DNA of 64,000 nucleotides from Trichosporon coremiiforme (taxonomy: Eukaryota; Basidiomycota; Tremellomycetes; Trichosporonales; Trichosporonaceae). This document shows, in pieces, positions 23,946 to 36,520 of the stretch. Made by a program: the position numbers and the translations under genes. The DNA lies in the NCBI GenBank assembly GCA_039545355.1, contig BCJJ01000001.1, positions 432,570-496,569 of the forward strand, in the 5' to 3' direction. A model generated the notes under the pieces. It was not told where the DNA came from, ran no database searches, and saw only the letters and a list, made by a program, of their open reading frames with translations. Positions within the stretch are counted from its first letter, which is position 1; each line of letters starts with the position of its first letter.

Positions 23946-24618
23946 GGCGGAGTCGGCGTGTTGTAACAGTAAGCTGGGCAACACTGAAGTTGGGAGGGTA
24001 TCAGACTGCCAAGCTAAGCCCAGGCCAATGTCCGAGGTCGTCCGTGATCTAAGAGTTGACCGCTGGAGGATGGTGGATGAGAGTTGCGGGGAAAAGCAAG
24101 GGATATGTGAGGAGTGAGAGATAGAGAGATGCCAGGAAGGATGTGAGAACAGGCTGGGCACCAGTCTGTGGCAAGGGGCGGACAGTCCTCCGATCTGGCA
24201 ATGCGCACGATTGCGCCCATCTGGGCTGCATGTCAGCTTGTCAGCGGCACGCACGGCCGCCCGCACCAAATGTGCACGCACATCGTGCCTGATTTCCGTC
24301 TAGTGGGGTCCCCATACGCGCCTACTTTCACATGCCTCACCTCCCCGTACTGTTCTGGGACATCGCCAGGCTCCGGCCCTGCGTCCGGAGCGGCATAAGG
24401 GAAAGACGCGTGAAGCTGAGGGCTGCGACTTTGGCGTTCCCATCAAACTTTGACCGATTTGGGAGACGGGACACGGGCTCACGGCAGAACCACGCGCAAT
24501 ATGCACATGCATATGCGCACGAAGCAGGATATTCGGCATTATCAACTCTCTAACGTAATCCATACTGTAAAATATATATATATAACGGAATCTGTGCAAC
24601 AACATGGGGTGGTTAGAA
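23946..24618. other. intergenic region upstream of GPH1
   Basis: It holds the GPH1 promoter and the terminator of the kinase gene. An AT-rich run (24571-24583, tatatatatata) marks the likely terminator of the kinase. No gene is seen. Confidence 0.5.
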
Positions 24619-26571
24619 TCACTTGTCCGTAACACGGACAACGTCCAAAGGAACAGTGGTATGCGAATGGTTGTTTTTCTGGCCCTCGACACAGACCTCG
24701 ACGGACTGCAACCATTTGTCTTTGAGCGCCTCGTCGACGGTCCACCTCGTCTTCGGATCGGGGTCAAGCATGTGCTTGATGACGTGCCTGCACTCACGGG
24801 GAACTAGGTTGTTCAAAGGCGCGGGGCAGGCAGGCGCACCTTCGGGCCTGGCACCTGATGGGTAGTACTGTGACGTGTACGTGGCATAAGTCGCATCTGT
24901 GGGCTTGGCGACACGCCAAGGGAGCTCCTGGAACTGCATGCAGTAGAAGACAACTGCCGCAGCCCAGACATCGACGAGTCGAGCGTCGTATTCCTTCATC
25001 TCAAACAGCTCGGGAGCGATATATGGCTCCGAGCCGCAGAGACCTTTGCTCAGATGCGTCTTCTTCTCCCAGCACATGCGGAAGACGTCGGACACGCCAA
25101 AGTCGGTGATCTTGACGTGGCCGCGGCCATCAAGGAGAAGGTTCTCAGGCTTGATGTCACGGTGGGCTACACCCATAGAGTGAAGGTACTGGATGCCATG
25201 CAGCGTCTGCTTGAAGGTGCACTCGACTTCTGCAGAGGACATACCGCCCTTCTTGATTGCAGCATAGAGATCGCCACCAGGGCAGTACTCCATGACCTCG
25301 CACCAGTGCTGCTGTTCGTCCTGCACAAGGTCCACGGTTTCGACAATGTTGATGTGGTGGAGGGTGGAGGAGATGCAGAACTCGGATGTGAGTTTCTTGA
25401 CGTAGTCCTTCTCGGTCTCGTTCTTGCGGCGCTTGCGGAACTCCTTGACGGCATACAGCTTCTCCTCGCGACGGTCCCACTTGTGTGCCAGGCGGACGAC
25501 AGCGGTCGCACCCTTTCCAATGGCGGCGCGATCGCAGATACCGTACTTCTTCAACAGAGAAGCTGTACTGGCGTTCTCGCCACCGGCTTCGCTGCCCTTA
25601 GTAGAGCCACGGTCCGAGCCACGAGCTGAGCCCTTCTCAGAGCCACGACGCGACAGCTTGCCGTCCTTGCCACCACCGATGAGATCCTTGAGGGTAAACT
25701 TGGACGGGGCCGCCTCCGGGGCTGCGGCAACGGCACCAGCGCCGGTCGATCCGTGCGAGGTAGTACGCTCAGACAACCGCCTCTGGATGCCAGAAGGTCG
25801 GCGCTCGAGCTTGTCAGGCGCGGGCGGTTCCTCCTTGGTTCTCTTGAAGCTAGGGGCGCGAGAGGGCGGGCGCGATTGATCAGAGTCGGTGGCGTTGGGA
25901 GTCATAGGTGGCGACCCGTTGGCGGGAGTCATCTTCTCGACCTTGGAGTCGTGGTGGAACATCTTGGCCAGGAAGCCCTTCTTCTGGCTGCTGGTGGACT
26001 GGGAGCGGTTCTGGCGCGTGCCGTTCTCGCTAACGTTGCGTGACATTGGCGCAGATGAAGGAGGCGGGATGTTCATAGCACCCTGGGTCTCCGCCGGAAG
26101 AGGGCGGACTGTAGGTGTGAGCAAGGTTATCTCAGTGCCAGCTTACATTTGGCGCCAGGAAGGAACGCCGACTCAGGAATGAGCTCCGGCGTGCCAGCAG
26201 AGCCTGCCTGCGGCGCAACAGAGTCCTGGGTGGGAGGTCGCTGCATGTCGGGGCGCTGCATCTCGCTGAGCGGGGTGGCCAGCTCCTTGACCGAGATGTT
26301 GCCAGGGGACACGGCTTCAGAGTCAGGGGTGCGAGGGGTGGAAAGAGGTGGCGAAAGAAGAGGCGGGGCCGGGGTGGGATGGTCAGCAACAGCACGACGC
26401 GCCTGGAGAGAGGCAGCGGCATGCGCATCAGCACATTCAGATGCGCTGGGACGTCTGCTATCTGCAACAGGCTGGGATGATTAGCGAGATGGTGCGGTGG
26501 CCACTTACTTTTGGGTTATCGCCGGCCATCGACTCCTCCTCACTGGGCTCGATAGCTCCAACAGAAGTCAT
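24619..26571 (-). CDS. Hal4/Sat4-type serine/threonine kinase
   Basis: Fungal kinase of the Hal4/Sat4/Hal5 group, which in yeast stabilises the Trk potassium transporters and supports salt tolerance. Exon 1 starts at 26571 (MTSVGAIEPSEEES) and is followed by a short intron, then a Ser/Pro-rich region (VSPGNISVKELATPLSEM), a second intron and one long exon from about 26110 to 24619. The kinase domain occupies the last 300 residues: IGKGATAVVRLAHK (P-loop), YAVKEFRKR (catalytic Lys), HRDIKPENLLL (catalytic loop), ITDFGVSDVF (DFG), GLCGSEPYIAPELFEM (APE) and LPWRVAKPTDATY. The ATG at 26571 is chosen as the first of the exon. About 900 bp of leader and promoter lie upstream. Confidence 0.9.
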
Positions 26572-29356
26572 ATTGTCACAAATCGAGAGGGACGAGAATG
26601 AGAGTTACTAAGGGTTGCTAATGACGGCGTTCGCTAGTTGGCAGCCGACATAATCTCTGAAAGAGGCGACGGTCCGAAGAACCATGCGAAGGAAGAACAC
26701 GAGTTACCATGAGACAGGACACAACACAATGTCAGCATTGACAAAGCGGTGCAAAAAGGCGGTATTTTGGTGACTCACAGATTGCTTGGGCGGTACAATG
26801 TGATTGCGATGGGTCGGGGATGCTTTGCAGGACGCAACCTTGGTATAGCTCTTCCAGCGTGCAGGTAACGAGAGTTGAGACTTGTCTACAAGGTGACGGG
26901 TGACGACACAGGATTGCTGACGCAGAATCCGTGGGCGCGACTGAGATGCGGGAGAGGCGGCAAAAGAAAACCCTAGTTCACAAGTGAACTGAAGGGGGGT
27001 GTCTCGAGGACACGGAGCGTGCTGGGTGGGAAGGATCGATGAGACGTTGTGTGGAGTGTTGAAGATGGCAAGGTGTAAGCAGCGGCGACAGCAAAGTCAG
27101 CCCGAGGGATGGTTGGTTGGCTGTCTTCGGTGAGTCTGACTGGCGGATGGCTATATGGTGGCCTGGCAGTGAGGGGGGGAAGGGACAGCTGAGGGCGGAG
27201 GGCGGAGGGAGGAGGGCGGAGCGGCAGGCTGATTGCCTGGTGGGCTGTGGGTGGAAGCTTCTGTCGAGCTGAGCTCGAAACTGAGAGGAAGCGTTTTGGC
27301 CAGAGGGGGAAAAGGGAGGGAGGGAGGAAGGGGGCAGAACCAGAGGGCCGGCCACAGGTTGGTTCAGCCCGTCAGGCAGTAAGGCGCATTCGGTACGAAT
27401 TTGCGCTCTGGATACTTAGTCCGCGAGGCAGGGCTAGCAGGCCAGCAGGGCTAACAGGGGCAGTCAAGGGCAAGGGAGACCAACAGTGAATGTGGGTCAC
27501 GCTGGCGGCGCCTTTTAATTGTTACCCCACCTAAGAGTTGTCGCACCACGCACCCCAGACAGCCAGCTGGCCAGCCAACGGAAGCATCGCTGCACCGCTG
27601 GGCTAATGATGGGCCCGCTGGATGCATTGGAGGTCAGGTGGGCGGAAAACATAAGGGGTTTGTTAGCCTTATCGGGTGAGGCTGACACAGCGCAGGCTCT
27701 AGGCGCGCGACAAACAAGCCGCCAACCTGACCAGCGAGCCAAGACAGATGCATGGCGAATGATGTGCCCGCAGTCCTGAACAACTGGCAGACATTAAATG
27801 GCGCATGCTCGGCTGAATGCTCCGGCAAAGCAGCGTCGCCATGGTTCTAGTCGCCACCGCATCAGCGCATAATCGCGAGCTGCCAAGCACTCGCCCCTAG
27901 TGAAAGTGTTGCGAGCGTTGCTGTCAACAGGCCGCCGCGCTTGCTGGCTGGTTGGAACCTCGCCTTATGGAGGTGGCAACGTGCCTTAGTGCTTCGTGTG
28001 GTGTCACATCCATTAGGCGTTTCAGAGTACTTGCCGTCCCTGTGCCCAAATCAGCATGACAAGAGCGTGCAGCAGCCTTGCGCTTGCACGCAGTTACTGC
28101 TGTGAGCACTGGTCCCAGTCGGTAACGTGAGGCCGCTTCAGGGGTACACACTTGCGGCCAACCGTAGTCTGATGGTCTGACAGACGATACCAACCTCGGG
28201 GGGGCAGCGACGCTTCGCGCACAGATTGTCGCTTCTCTGCCACTACTGACTCGGTGTTGACAGTGGACGCCTGGGCATACTACGGTTCCTGCTGATTTTG
28301 CTTGTAAGCCCAGCGCACTAATCGCCGCTGTCGCAATAGCGGCCACCCAAGAACGCCTCAACCACGCCCCCGCACCAGTGCCTCCGCCCAAAGACTCCAC
28401 AGATAAGATCCATGCACGGCGAGCGTCGCGCTGGCCGCCAGTCCGCTTGGCATCGTGTACCATGCTCCCGTTGGTTCTGGCTCAGCTCTATGTGCGGATA
28501 TACCTCGAGAACAGTGACCTAGGACCGAGCGCCTCGCTATTTGTGTGATTACCGGTGTCGCACGCTGCGTGCTACGCTGCGCGTTGCTGGAAGCAGCGGT
28601 CCAAGCGGTTGGCCATTGCTGAGGTGACGCCAGCACAGTCACGCCTTAGTGCCTCATCTTCTTCGCGGCTTTTACTACGATCGGCCCGTACTAGCCAGCC
28701 ATGCACATTTTCGTTGAACAGTGGCGACGAACCTACACCCTCAGCGATGAGGCATTAAGCCTGTCGAACACGGAGCGTGAATTCTTGCCGTAGGTCATGC
28801 TGCGGAGGACACCATTGCCCCATTCTTCGCCCTGCCCATGTGCCTGGCAGTCGAACGAAGTTGTGCCCCGATCATTCCCAAAAGTCAATATCCCGTCCTA
28901 CAGAGAGATGGACGAGGTAAGTGGCACTGGAATGACGGCACTTCCCGTCCTGGCAAGTCCACGGAGCAATCTCGGTGCTTGGTTCACCTGGGAAGTATCC
29001 GCGTCCTCGCTGTTCCTCGAGGCTCCGAATGGCTTAGCACGAACTCATGCTCGCCTTCTTCACCTTCGCGCTCCGGAGCAAGGAGTAGAATATAGCATGC
29101 CGAAGGCATGGGGGCCTCCAAAGCCAAAGAGGGGCCCGAGGCGCAATCCATCCCAAACGAAGGCCCAGGTCCTTGCCCGGACTTGGCAACTAACAATGGA
29201 CTAAGGCCATGATTTTGAGCTGTTGAGCCCGTAGACGGGCTACGAAGTCTACGAAATGCGAAAGCTTGTCATATCGTTATGGGGTGGGCGGGCACTGAAC
29301 CGAGCTAGAGGGCGCTCTCTGGCGCCGTGAATTCTGCCAAGCGGTAGAGGAGAGAA

Positions 29357-29373
29357 GGGGGGGGGGGGGGGGG
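29357..29373 (+). repeat. poly-G tract of 17
   Basis: Seventeen consecutive G. Its length may be unreliable in short-read assemblies. Confidence 0.85.
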
Positions 29374-29896
29374 CACCTGCAGATACTCGGCATTCTAACT
29401 ACGGACAAGAGGGGAGCCACCACAAGCTCTGCCGCGATGAAGGCACGAGGCACAGTTGCAACACCTCAACGTCCCAGCCGTCTGGCACAGGCGTGTTGCA
29501 TTGGGATGGATGCCAACCGCCAACTGCGCCCTCCACGGCTAACGAGCGACCGAGAGGTAGCGACACTCGCTGTCGCACACTGGATGACGTCCCGGGAGAC
29601 GGTTTCCGCTCCAAGCGAGACCGGATCAGTGCTGATCCTGGAGATCTGGAGAATGTCTCGAGAGAAACCCCGTCACCAGGAGACGAAGATCAGCAACCCA
29701 GATGGACTGTCGGCGACTCCCGATATCGGAAAGCGGATGGTCATCTGGATCTGCAACCCGTACGTCTGCACATGAGACGTAATGTATATGAGGGATCCAC
29801 CGATGTGGATCTAAGGGGAAAGAGCACCGACGCCCACACGCTAATGGCGGATCGTCGTTTGGGTGGCTATTTTAAGAGCTCCATGTGGTGAGCCAG

Positions 29897-29930
29897 ACCG
29901 TTCGAAGAGGGTCACCGTTCGAAGAGGGTC
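29897..29930 (+). repeat. 17-bp perfect tandem duplication
   Basis: The unit accgttcgaagagggtc occurs twice, head to tail, at 29897-29913 and 29914-29930. Confidence 0.9.
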
Positions 29931-31273
29931 TGTGGTCGTGACTTGCGCGCCTTCAGCACTGTGGACTGCGGTGGGGTGTGTAATCGATCTCCTCGATCCA
30001 ACACCTTCGGAAAGAATAACAGTCAGGCTTTGCACGGATTATGCGCGAGCACCTACCGGAAACGCCGAGGAAAGTGTTGTCACGAAGACCTGATGCAGCG
30101 CCCTGCGAGTGTGATGCGGGCGGGGTCAGAAGGAAAGCGAAACCCATCTCGCATTGCAGGGGAATAATCATGACCGCCTTTCATCGCATTCACGATACAC
30201 CGGACGAGGCAGATTGCAAAGGCAGAGCCTCTCTTCCTGATCTTTTTCGTGGTAAGTAGGGGCGGTCAACAGAGCGATCATCTGCGCGTCTGTCGTCAGT
30301 CACGCGAGCTATTCTTGGAACTGCAGAAAGGCTTGTGCATAAGGCCGTGCGCGTCGTGAAGCCATAAAGGGCAGACGCGAAACCCGACGATCTGTTGCCT
30401 GATCGCATGCGCATCACACAGATGAAGGGGTTCGCCTCGGCTTGCAAAGCACGCTGACCGGCCTAGCCGAGAGATCAAAACAATTCAGACGGCAGAGACC
30501 GGACCGGCGTCAGAACTGCAGGTCAGCTGGACACTCGCTGTCTGCTGCGACCACTTTTGCGCTGTGCCCGGCTTACGCAACACGCGGCCTTGTGCATCTC
30601 CGAGGCCAACGTTTTCCAATTTCTCGGCATTCTAGCTACTCCTTGCGTTCTCGTAAACGGGCTCGTGCATAGACAGCCGAACCTTCACCTTGCGCACATC
30701 ACACGTGAGCGGTCACACTGTGCACGATGCTGCGCACGCTGCGGCACGCAGCATGCACAGATCGCAAGACGGCGCCAGGACATCCTGTGCTGGGATCGGC
30801 GCATCACGTGTGGTGCGCACGGGGAGCGGTTCCGAAAAAGACGCGGCGGGAACGCCGCCGCCCGATACGAGCACAGGTCAGCCGTGCCGAGCGGAGTTGT
30901 GGGTGAGCTGGGCATGGGCTTGACGTCACCCAGCCACCTATGTCAGCAAGCAACTTCATACCAATCTTTCCAGCGGGTTGGGCGTTCGTCATCTGCATCG
31001 GACGTTGTGGTGCGACCTTTTCGAATTCCACGAAGAGGCGTTCGGTTCAAAGGCTGCAGAGGCGCAGAGGGCCACATTAGTCAGCGACGGCCGCCGTTCG
31101 CCACCGGGCTTGGACTGGGGTCAGTGTCAAGGGGCCAGGAACAAGGGAAAAGGCTCAGGTACACGTGATAAACAAAGTATTATTCCATCAAATACCCAAC
31201 ACTAACGAAATGTACGTCTCTGAACGGTTGATTACGCAATTTGAGCGCTGTAAGCTTGTAAATGATCCACCCT

Positions 31274-32100
31274 TTACTTGGGCGAGAGGTCGCCGGTGGG
31301 AATGAGGATCCAGGAGGTCTCGCGGGTAACTGAGGAAGGTCAGCGATAAAACAATGTCATGATACTCACGGAGACCAGCGAGAGCAGTGTAGAACGCGGT
31401 CAAAGCAGTGACGACACCCATGCCACCACCGGCCTTGGTCACGGTCTTGTGGCCAGTGTAGTGACCGGCGGCGAGGAGCCAGAAGGTGATTTCAAGGAAG
31501 AAGAAAACGAGGAAGAGCGCGACCGAGGAGCGGAAGGTGCCGAGCAGGAAGATAAAGGTGATGATAGCCCACATGGTCAGGTAGATGGCGAGCGCATCGT
31601 CGAGCATGCGGCCCTTGTCCGCGTAGGCAGTGAGAACCTCGAACTGGGGAATGTAGAGAACGCCGAAGGAGATCCAGAAGGAGCCGTAAGAAGTGAAAGC
31701 CGTAGAACCGAAAGTGTTACCGCACGCCCACTCCTCGATACCAGCAATGATCTGAGCAAGACCACCGTAGCCAAGAGCGAGACCGAGGATGACGTTGGGG
31801 ACAGTAATGTGACGGGCCTGGGCGTTGTAGAGCGAAAGAACGAAAGTGGTACCACCGAAACTGGACCGTTAGCCTAAGCTATGAGCTCGCTACTCACGCA
31901 AGAAGACCGAGAGGAGCAGGGTTGGCGAATTTACGGTGGAACACGGGGAACGCCGGCTGGCTGGTGTCCATGGGGTTACCACCGGGGGTAATGAAACGAG
32001 AGATGGGAGGGCCCTGGTTGTAGCCAGAAGCCGAGTCCGAGGCCTGGTTCTGGGCCTTGACCTCAGCACCGTGGTTGCCGTTAAGCTCGGTGGCAGACAT
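31274..32100 (-). CDS. ATO/GPR1-FUN34-YaaH acetate or ammonium transporter
   Basis: Plasma-membrane protein of the AceTr family (yeast Ady2/Ato1, Yarrowia Gpr1), which moves acetate and is tied to ammonia export. The start at 32100 gives MSATELNGNHGAE, then a hydrophilic N-terminus. The family signature NPAPLGLLAFG sits at the first membrane helix. Six hydrophobic helices follow, including FVLSLYN, LGLALGYGGLAQIIAGIEEW, GNTFGSTAFTSYGSFWISFG, MWAIITFIFLLGTF, ALFLVFFFLEITFWLLAAG and VTALTAFYTALAGL. The C-terminus reads TRETSWILIPTGDLSPK, a short cytosolic tail. Two introns are seen, one after LGLLA and one just before the last 19 codons. It stands apart from any neighbour by over 1.8 kb on one side and 4.7 kb on the other. 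Confidence 0.92.
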
Positions 32101-33972
32101 AGTGGTGGTTCAAAGAATTAAAGAATGAGAGACGTGTTGAGGAAGAGGGCAGGGAGAAGAAGGAAGATGGAATGGGACCACCGGTGGTGAAAGTTGTTTA
32201 CGGGAAAGATAGATCTCGGCTCTTCGCTTGCGTTTATGTATGAAAGCGGTAATGCGAGCGAAGCGTAGCACTCGATTTGTCAGAGGACTGACCCGTGGGG
32301 CTACTGCCGAGCGGAGTCCCCGTTCCTCGCGACAAATTGCGGGGTTGGTTTGATCCTAGTACAGCCGGTCAGTGATCAGACGGCTCTGATGCGCTGATGA
32401 ATGCAAGTGCCGCGAGCCCGGGTGGGGGATAGGGAACAGCCTGCCGCCTGTACGCCCTCGGCGCCCCCGCTAGGGTTGGGAGGATTGGGGAGTCAGCCAA
32501 GCTGTTCAACCAGTTGGGCAGAGTGCGGAGAAAACCAGCCTGCGACGCAGGCACGCGACAGCTAAAGCCCACAGGGAGCAAAAGCAGAGGACCTACGATC
32601 ACCTGACATGCAGGAAGGAAAGTCAGGGGAAGCGGGGGAGGAAGAGATTGAGAAGTGACCCGCATGACACGGCGGCGAAGGGCGCCGAACAGCGGTGCAC
32701 TGTCAGCCAGGTATCGAGGGCGCAGGGGGTGGTCCAGCCAGCATGGCCGTACTGGCGTGCTGTCCAGTATATCCAGCATGCGTGCCCAGGTGTCTGAGGC
32801 ACCGAGGCCTGGGGCTGAGGCACTACGGTATTACGGCCCTGCCTCGCTGGCCTGCGGCCTGAGTATGATTGAGTCACTCTGTCGCTGGGACTCAGTCTTG
32901 GGTCTGGCGCCTCAGTTGTAGCCGAGGGGGGAATAAGGGCACATTGGACGTCCCTTGTGCCCAGTTTAGTCCACCCCTCCATCAGCTGACGCCAAGGCAG
33001 GAGTCACGGCCAGCGCATCAGTGCGCACGGTGCGCCTGCGCTCCCACCACGTCACAAGGGACTACAAGGCGGCCAACATCAGCGGGCAGGCGGCGGCTAC
33101 ACCCCGCTTAAAATGCACGACCAACGCTCCGAGCTGGCCAGATATCGAATTTGTCTGCGATCCGCTCAGGATCAGGAGCTCCGCCTTTCATTCGCATCAC
33201 ATCAATTCGCTTGCTATCAACAGGAATATTGCCGCCTTTCTTCTGATCGCGCTGCTAGCTGGTGGTGGTGTACGTTTGAAGGCCCTGAGTGTCAGTTTAA
33301 ATTTTATTCTCGTATGATTCGAATCAAAACCCGTAGCGGCGGAGCCGGGCCGTTACCTGACCCCACACGCGCTCGCTACGCGCTCTGCCCTGCAAGCTAG
33401 CAATACAGCAGCACGGCAGCAGAAGGGTAAACGGCCGGCTTAGACCGGTCCAGCCGGGGCGGGACTGAACCCGGCAGCAAGGGGACCCGTAGGATGTTCC
33501 TGGTATCTCTCTCCCCAGGACCGAAAGACGTCAGCCAAGACCCAGAGCACGGCCAGACCAGGCGTTTTGAAGGCGCTGCCGAGTTTTTAGCTCCAGGCAC
33601 ATGTTCAGTCGCACATCCCATAGATCCTCACATCCTCACGGCACCGCCGTGCTGCTTGCCCCTGGTCTCAGTCCACCCCGCATCGGTTCCGCGCGTAACT
33701 GAAATAGACGATGCCTCGGACATAGGACGCCGATGGTTCGGACGTGGAGACGACGCCGCAGAATGCGTGGTAAAGCATGCGCAATACCGGATATCCACTC
33801 ACCGTGCCTTTGCAATGCTCGTTCGACGAGGTGGGGATGCACGACAAGAAGCGACACCACTCGCATGCCGCATTCTGAGTGGGTGAGCTTTACGTATGCC
33901 AAGGGCCTTTCCCCGGCCGCAACGGGCCGACCCTTAGGTGCGGCGTCGGTCGACGGCGCGGAACGGCATCAC
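32101..33972. other. intergenic region between ATO and rhomboid genes
   Basis: Leader and promoter of the ATO transporter (pyrimidine-rich on the minus strand to about 32250), followed by about 1.6 kb in which I recognise no gene. Confidence 0.45.
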
Positions 33973-35893
33973 TCACTGGATCCTCAGTGTCTGCAAAGTC
34001 GGTGTTAATAATTGTCCGTAATTCTCCAATCCAACCACCTCTTGTCCATCCAACATTGCTTGGTCGCTGTTGGCTAACCCCACCCCATCACTCCCACTCT
34101 TACCCCGGACTCCCCAAACCCTCGGCGTTACGAACTCACAGAAATTCTGGGTTGTTAAGACAAGGGCTACAATCGCCAAGGTGAATGCCACAGCCCGAGC
34201 GATCCAGACAATGAGAACCTCGCGTTTCGTTTCCTTGATTGTGGGAACGAGCAGAACTGCGAGCAGCAAACCCATTGCCAATCCCTGCGGGCCATCTCAG
34301 TATAGTTCCCATGATGTGATACCGCGGCGTAGGAGGCGCACGACGAACACTCACGCCAAGGTGTGCCAGGCCGTCCACAGCGAAGGGGCTGCCCCGTCAG
34401 CCACATCCGGCTATCAATATCGAAGGCCGCAAACTGTGTTGGAGGCCGCGAAAGGGCCCCGCTTCTAAACATACATGTATCCCATGGCGATGACGATCGC
34501 AAACTCGAGTAGGAACATCAGAACCTGCGTATTCATTAGGGGTCAAACGTGCGGGGCCCAAAAACATACCTTGGCTATTGGCCGATCGTAGAAGCGCCAA
34601 TGCAAGATCAAGTCCACCGCCATGCACCCTTCCTACCCCAGATTAACTTTGCCCGACGAGGACAACATACCGTAGCCAGAATTGCCCCACTTGCACCGAC
34701 TGTTGGAATGCCCACACGCGAAAAGTTGCCACCCAACACGAAGCCGTAGTAGCCGCCAGTAATGTACACGATCAAGAAGGGCACAGTCCCTACAGATAAG
34801 CGCCCCCCAGCGCACAGTCACCTTACCGATCATCTGCTCTACGACGCCGCAGATGACCCATTGAGCAAACATGTTCAGCAGGAAATGAATGATACCGACA
34901 TGAAGGAAGATGGGCGCAATGAAACGCCAGGATTCTGCTGTCAGCTCCTTTCGAGGCATTGCAGCGCACGATCCGGAATACCGTCTGGGAAGCCTCCGTG
35001 GCCACAGAGGCTCTCGACAGTGCAAGTCTTGGTAGAGCTCCTGTTTGGTCAGTCGCAGCCCAATTTCCGTACCAACGCCGACGTGTCATCCATGCACCTC
35101 AGGGCAAAGTCGGGAGGAACGCTCTTGACGAGCTTCATGCATCTGCAGGTTAGTTTCCCGTCGTGCTGGTGGCATACGGAACAAAACGGGCCCCGATGTT
35201 GATGAGAACCTCAAAGGACGGCCCGATCATGTAGTTAAAAGTCGGCTTCGTCGCAATGACACTCCCGGTCTTCTGCTTGTTGACAATGAGCTCCCATACC
35301 ATCAAGCATGACATGATAATGATCAGACAGTAGGTCATGATCGGCCACTTCTGAGGCAGGACGTTGGAACGCTTTCGGCTGATGGATTCTTGCACTGGGA
35401 CATCCTTCTTCACTCGCAGCAGCACCAGGAGGCGGCCAATGCTAGTGGCGAAAAGAATAGCCTCGATGACCTGCTCCCGACGTGAGAGAGTCGCAGGGGG
35501 AGGTGGCCAAAACTCTACTGGTTTGCTTTCGGTCGCATTCAGTGGCCGCATCTCCAGGGCGTCAGGCTGTTCGAACAGCGGGCTGTACTCGGTCGGGTTC
35601 GGACGAGCGACGGGCGTCTTGGGGGAAGTGTAACCTGTGTAAGACCAAGGCTCCTCATAGCGGCGCCCCTCCATGTTGTCGCTGTATCCCGGACCACTGT
35701 AGGGAACATGGGGAGTGTTTGAATCGTAGGACGGGTTCGAGTCATAAGCGTTGTCGTTGTCGTGCAACTGCTGGTCTGCGCACCGGTCGTTGTATCGGTT
35801 ATAGGTCGGCGGTTGATCCAAAGGGCTGTCGAGATGATCGTGGTCGTGAGAGGCGTTCATTTGCGCTCCCACAAGAGGGCGCCCAGACATCAT
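33973..35893 (-). CDS. rhomboid-family intramembrane serine protease
   Basis: The start at 35893 gives MMSGRPLVGAQMN, then a long Tyr/Asn/Pro-rich cytosolic region of about 130 residues. Membrane helices follow: WPIMTYCLIIIMSCLMVWEL, then NYMIGPSFEVLINIGARFVPCMK, a Cys-containing loop (TCTVESLCGHGGFPD), FIAPIFLHVGIIHFLLNMFAQW, VPFLIVYITGGYYGFVLGG. The nucleophile is in VGASGAILAT and the partner histidine in VDGLAHLGG, so the Ser-His dyad is intact. Next is MGLLLAVLLVPTIK and a last helix (ARAVAFTLAIVALVLTTQNF). Introns of about 35-90 nt are needed. The start is placed at the MM pair because no ATG lies in the hydrophobic open frame upstream. The 3' end is uncertain: without a last intron the stop is at 33973; with a 72-nt intron it would be at 34005. 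Confidence 0.83.
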
Positions 35894-36520
35894 TTTGAAG
35901 GCTATCGCTACAGCCAGAAGAAAGACAGTTGTCGGGTGAGCGAGAAACAGTGGGGAGCAAAGCTTGAGCAAAAGTAAGAAGACGAAAAGACCGATGATGA
36001 ACGTGAATGAAGAGCATGGCAACAAGAAGACGTCGATGGCTGTGCAAGGTGCAAGCTCTTGTGAAGAAGGAGGCGAAACAAGACGATCTGTGCACTTCTT
36101 GACCTACACCGCACACCGCAGTCGCGCGTCGCGTCTTAGCTTGGCCGCAGACCTAATCCTGTGCTGGTGCACCTCCACCACGATACCGTACAGCATCCAG
36201 CGGCCAACAGTGTGCCACCGCACTGTGCTATCTGGTTCCGTCACGAGGGCGGACCCAATTTCTGGATCGACGGACGCCGCAAGTCCGTGTGTGTCTGCGA
36301 AGCTGCCTAACCTCGCGGGGCTTGACACATGGCGAGGCTCAACAAGACTCAGCATGCCTCAACACTGTCATTTCACCAGTCTGATGGACCCAGATTCAAT
36401 GAATCGGACACGGAATGTATCGCGATGCATGTCACAAAGTCACTCTACATAAACTCTGTTGCGTTCACACTCTCTCCCGTACACGTTTCTTCCCGCCGTC
36501 GCACTCCTCCTCTGCACGCA
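35894..36520. other. divergent promoter region rhomboid / DinB-fold gene
   Basis: No gene recognised. The region upstream of the rhomboid start has an open hydrophobic frame, which lacks an ATG and is taken as pyrimidine-rich leader. The start codons are 627 bp apart. Confidence 0.45.

Larger units (their letters stand above)
26572..31273. other. 4.7-kb region without a recognisable gene
   Basis: The first 900 bp carry the promoter and leader of the kinase, with GA/CT-rich strands and tandem ggagggc-like runs (27170-27240). From 27.5 to 31.2 kb both strands have only short frames with no domain, no consistent splice signals and no start in good context; the longest are near 28.0-28.5 (minus) and 30.6-31.2 kb (plus). 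A 17-base G tract and a 17-bp tandem duplication lie inside. Non-coding RNAs or degenerate elements are possible but not shown. Confidence 0.5.

Noticed and set aside
28000..28463. 179-codon minus-strand frame near 28 kb
   Set aside because: Alanine and arginine-rich sequence with no domain and no splice or start evidence, as expected by chance in GC-rich DNA.
30557..31168. 203-codon plus-strand frame near 31 kb
   Set aside because: It begins at TTG, has no domain and shows the biased composition of non-coding GC-rich sequence.
35894..36025. Hydrophobic N-terminal extension of the rhomboid protease
   Set aside because: There is no ATG in this stretch in frame; the reading starts from a TTG codon, so it is pyrimidine-rich leader.
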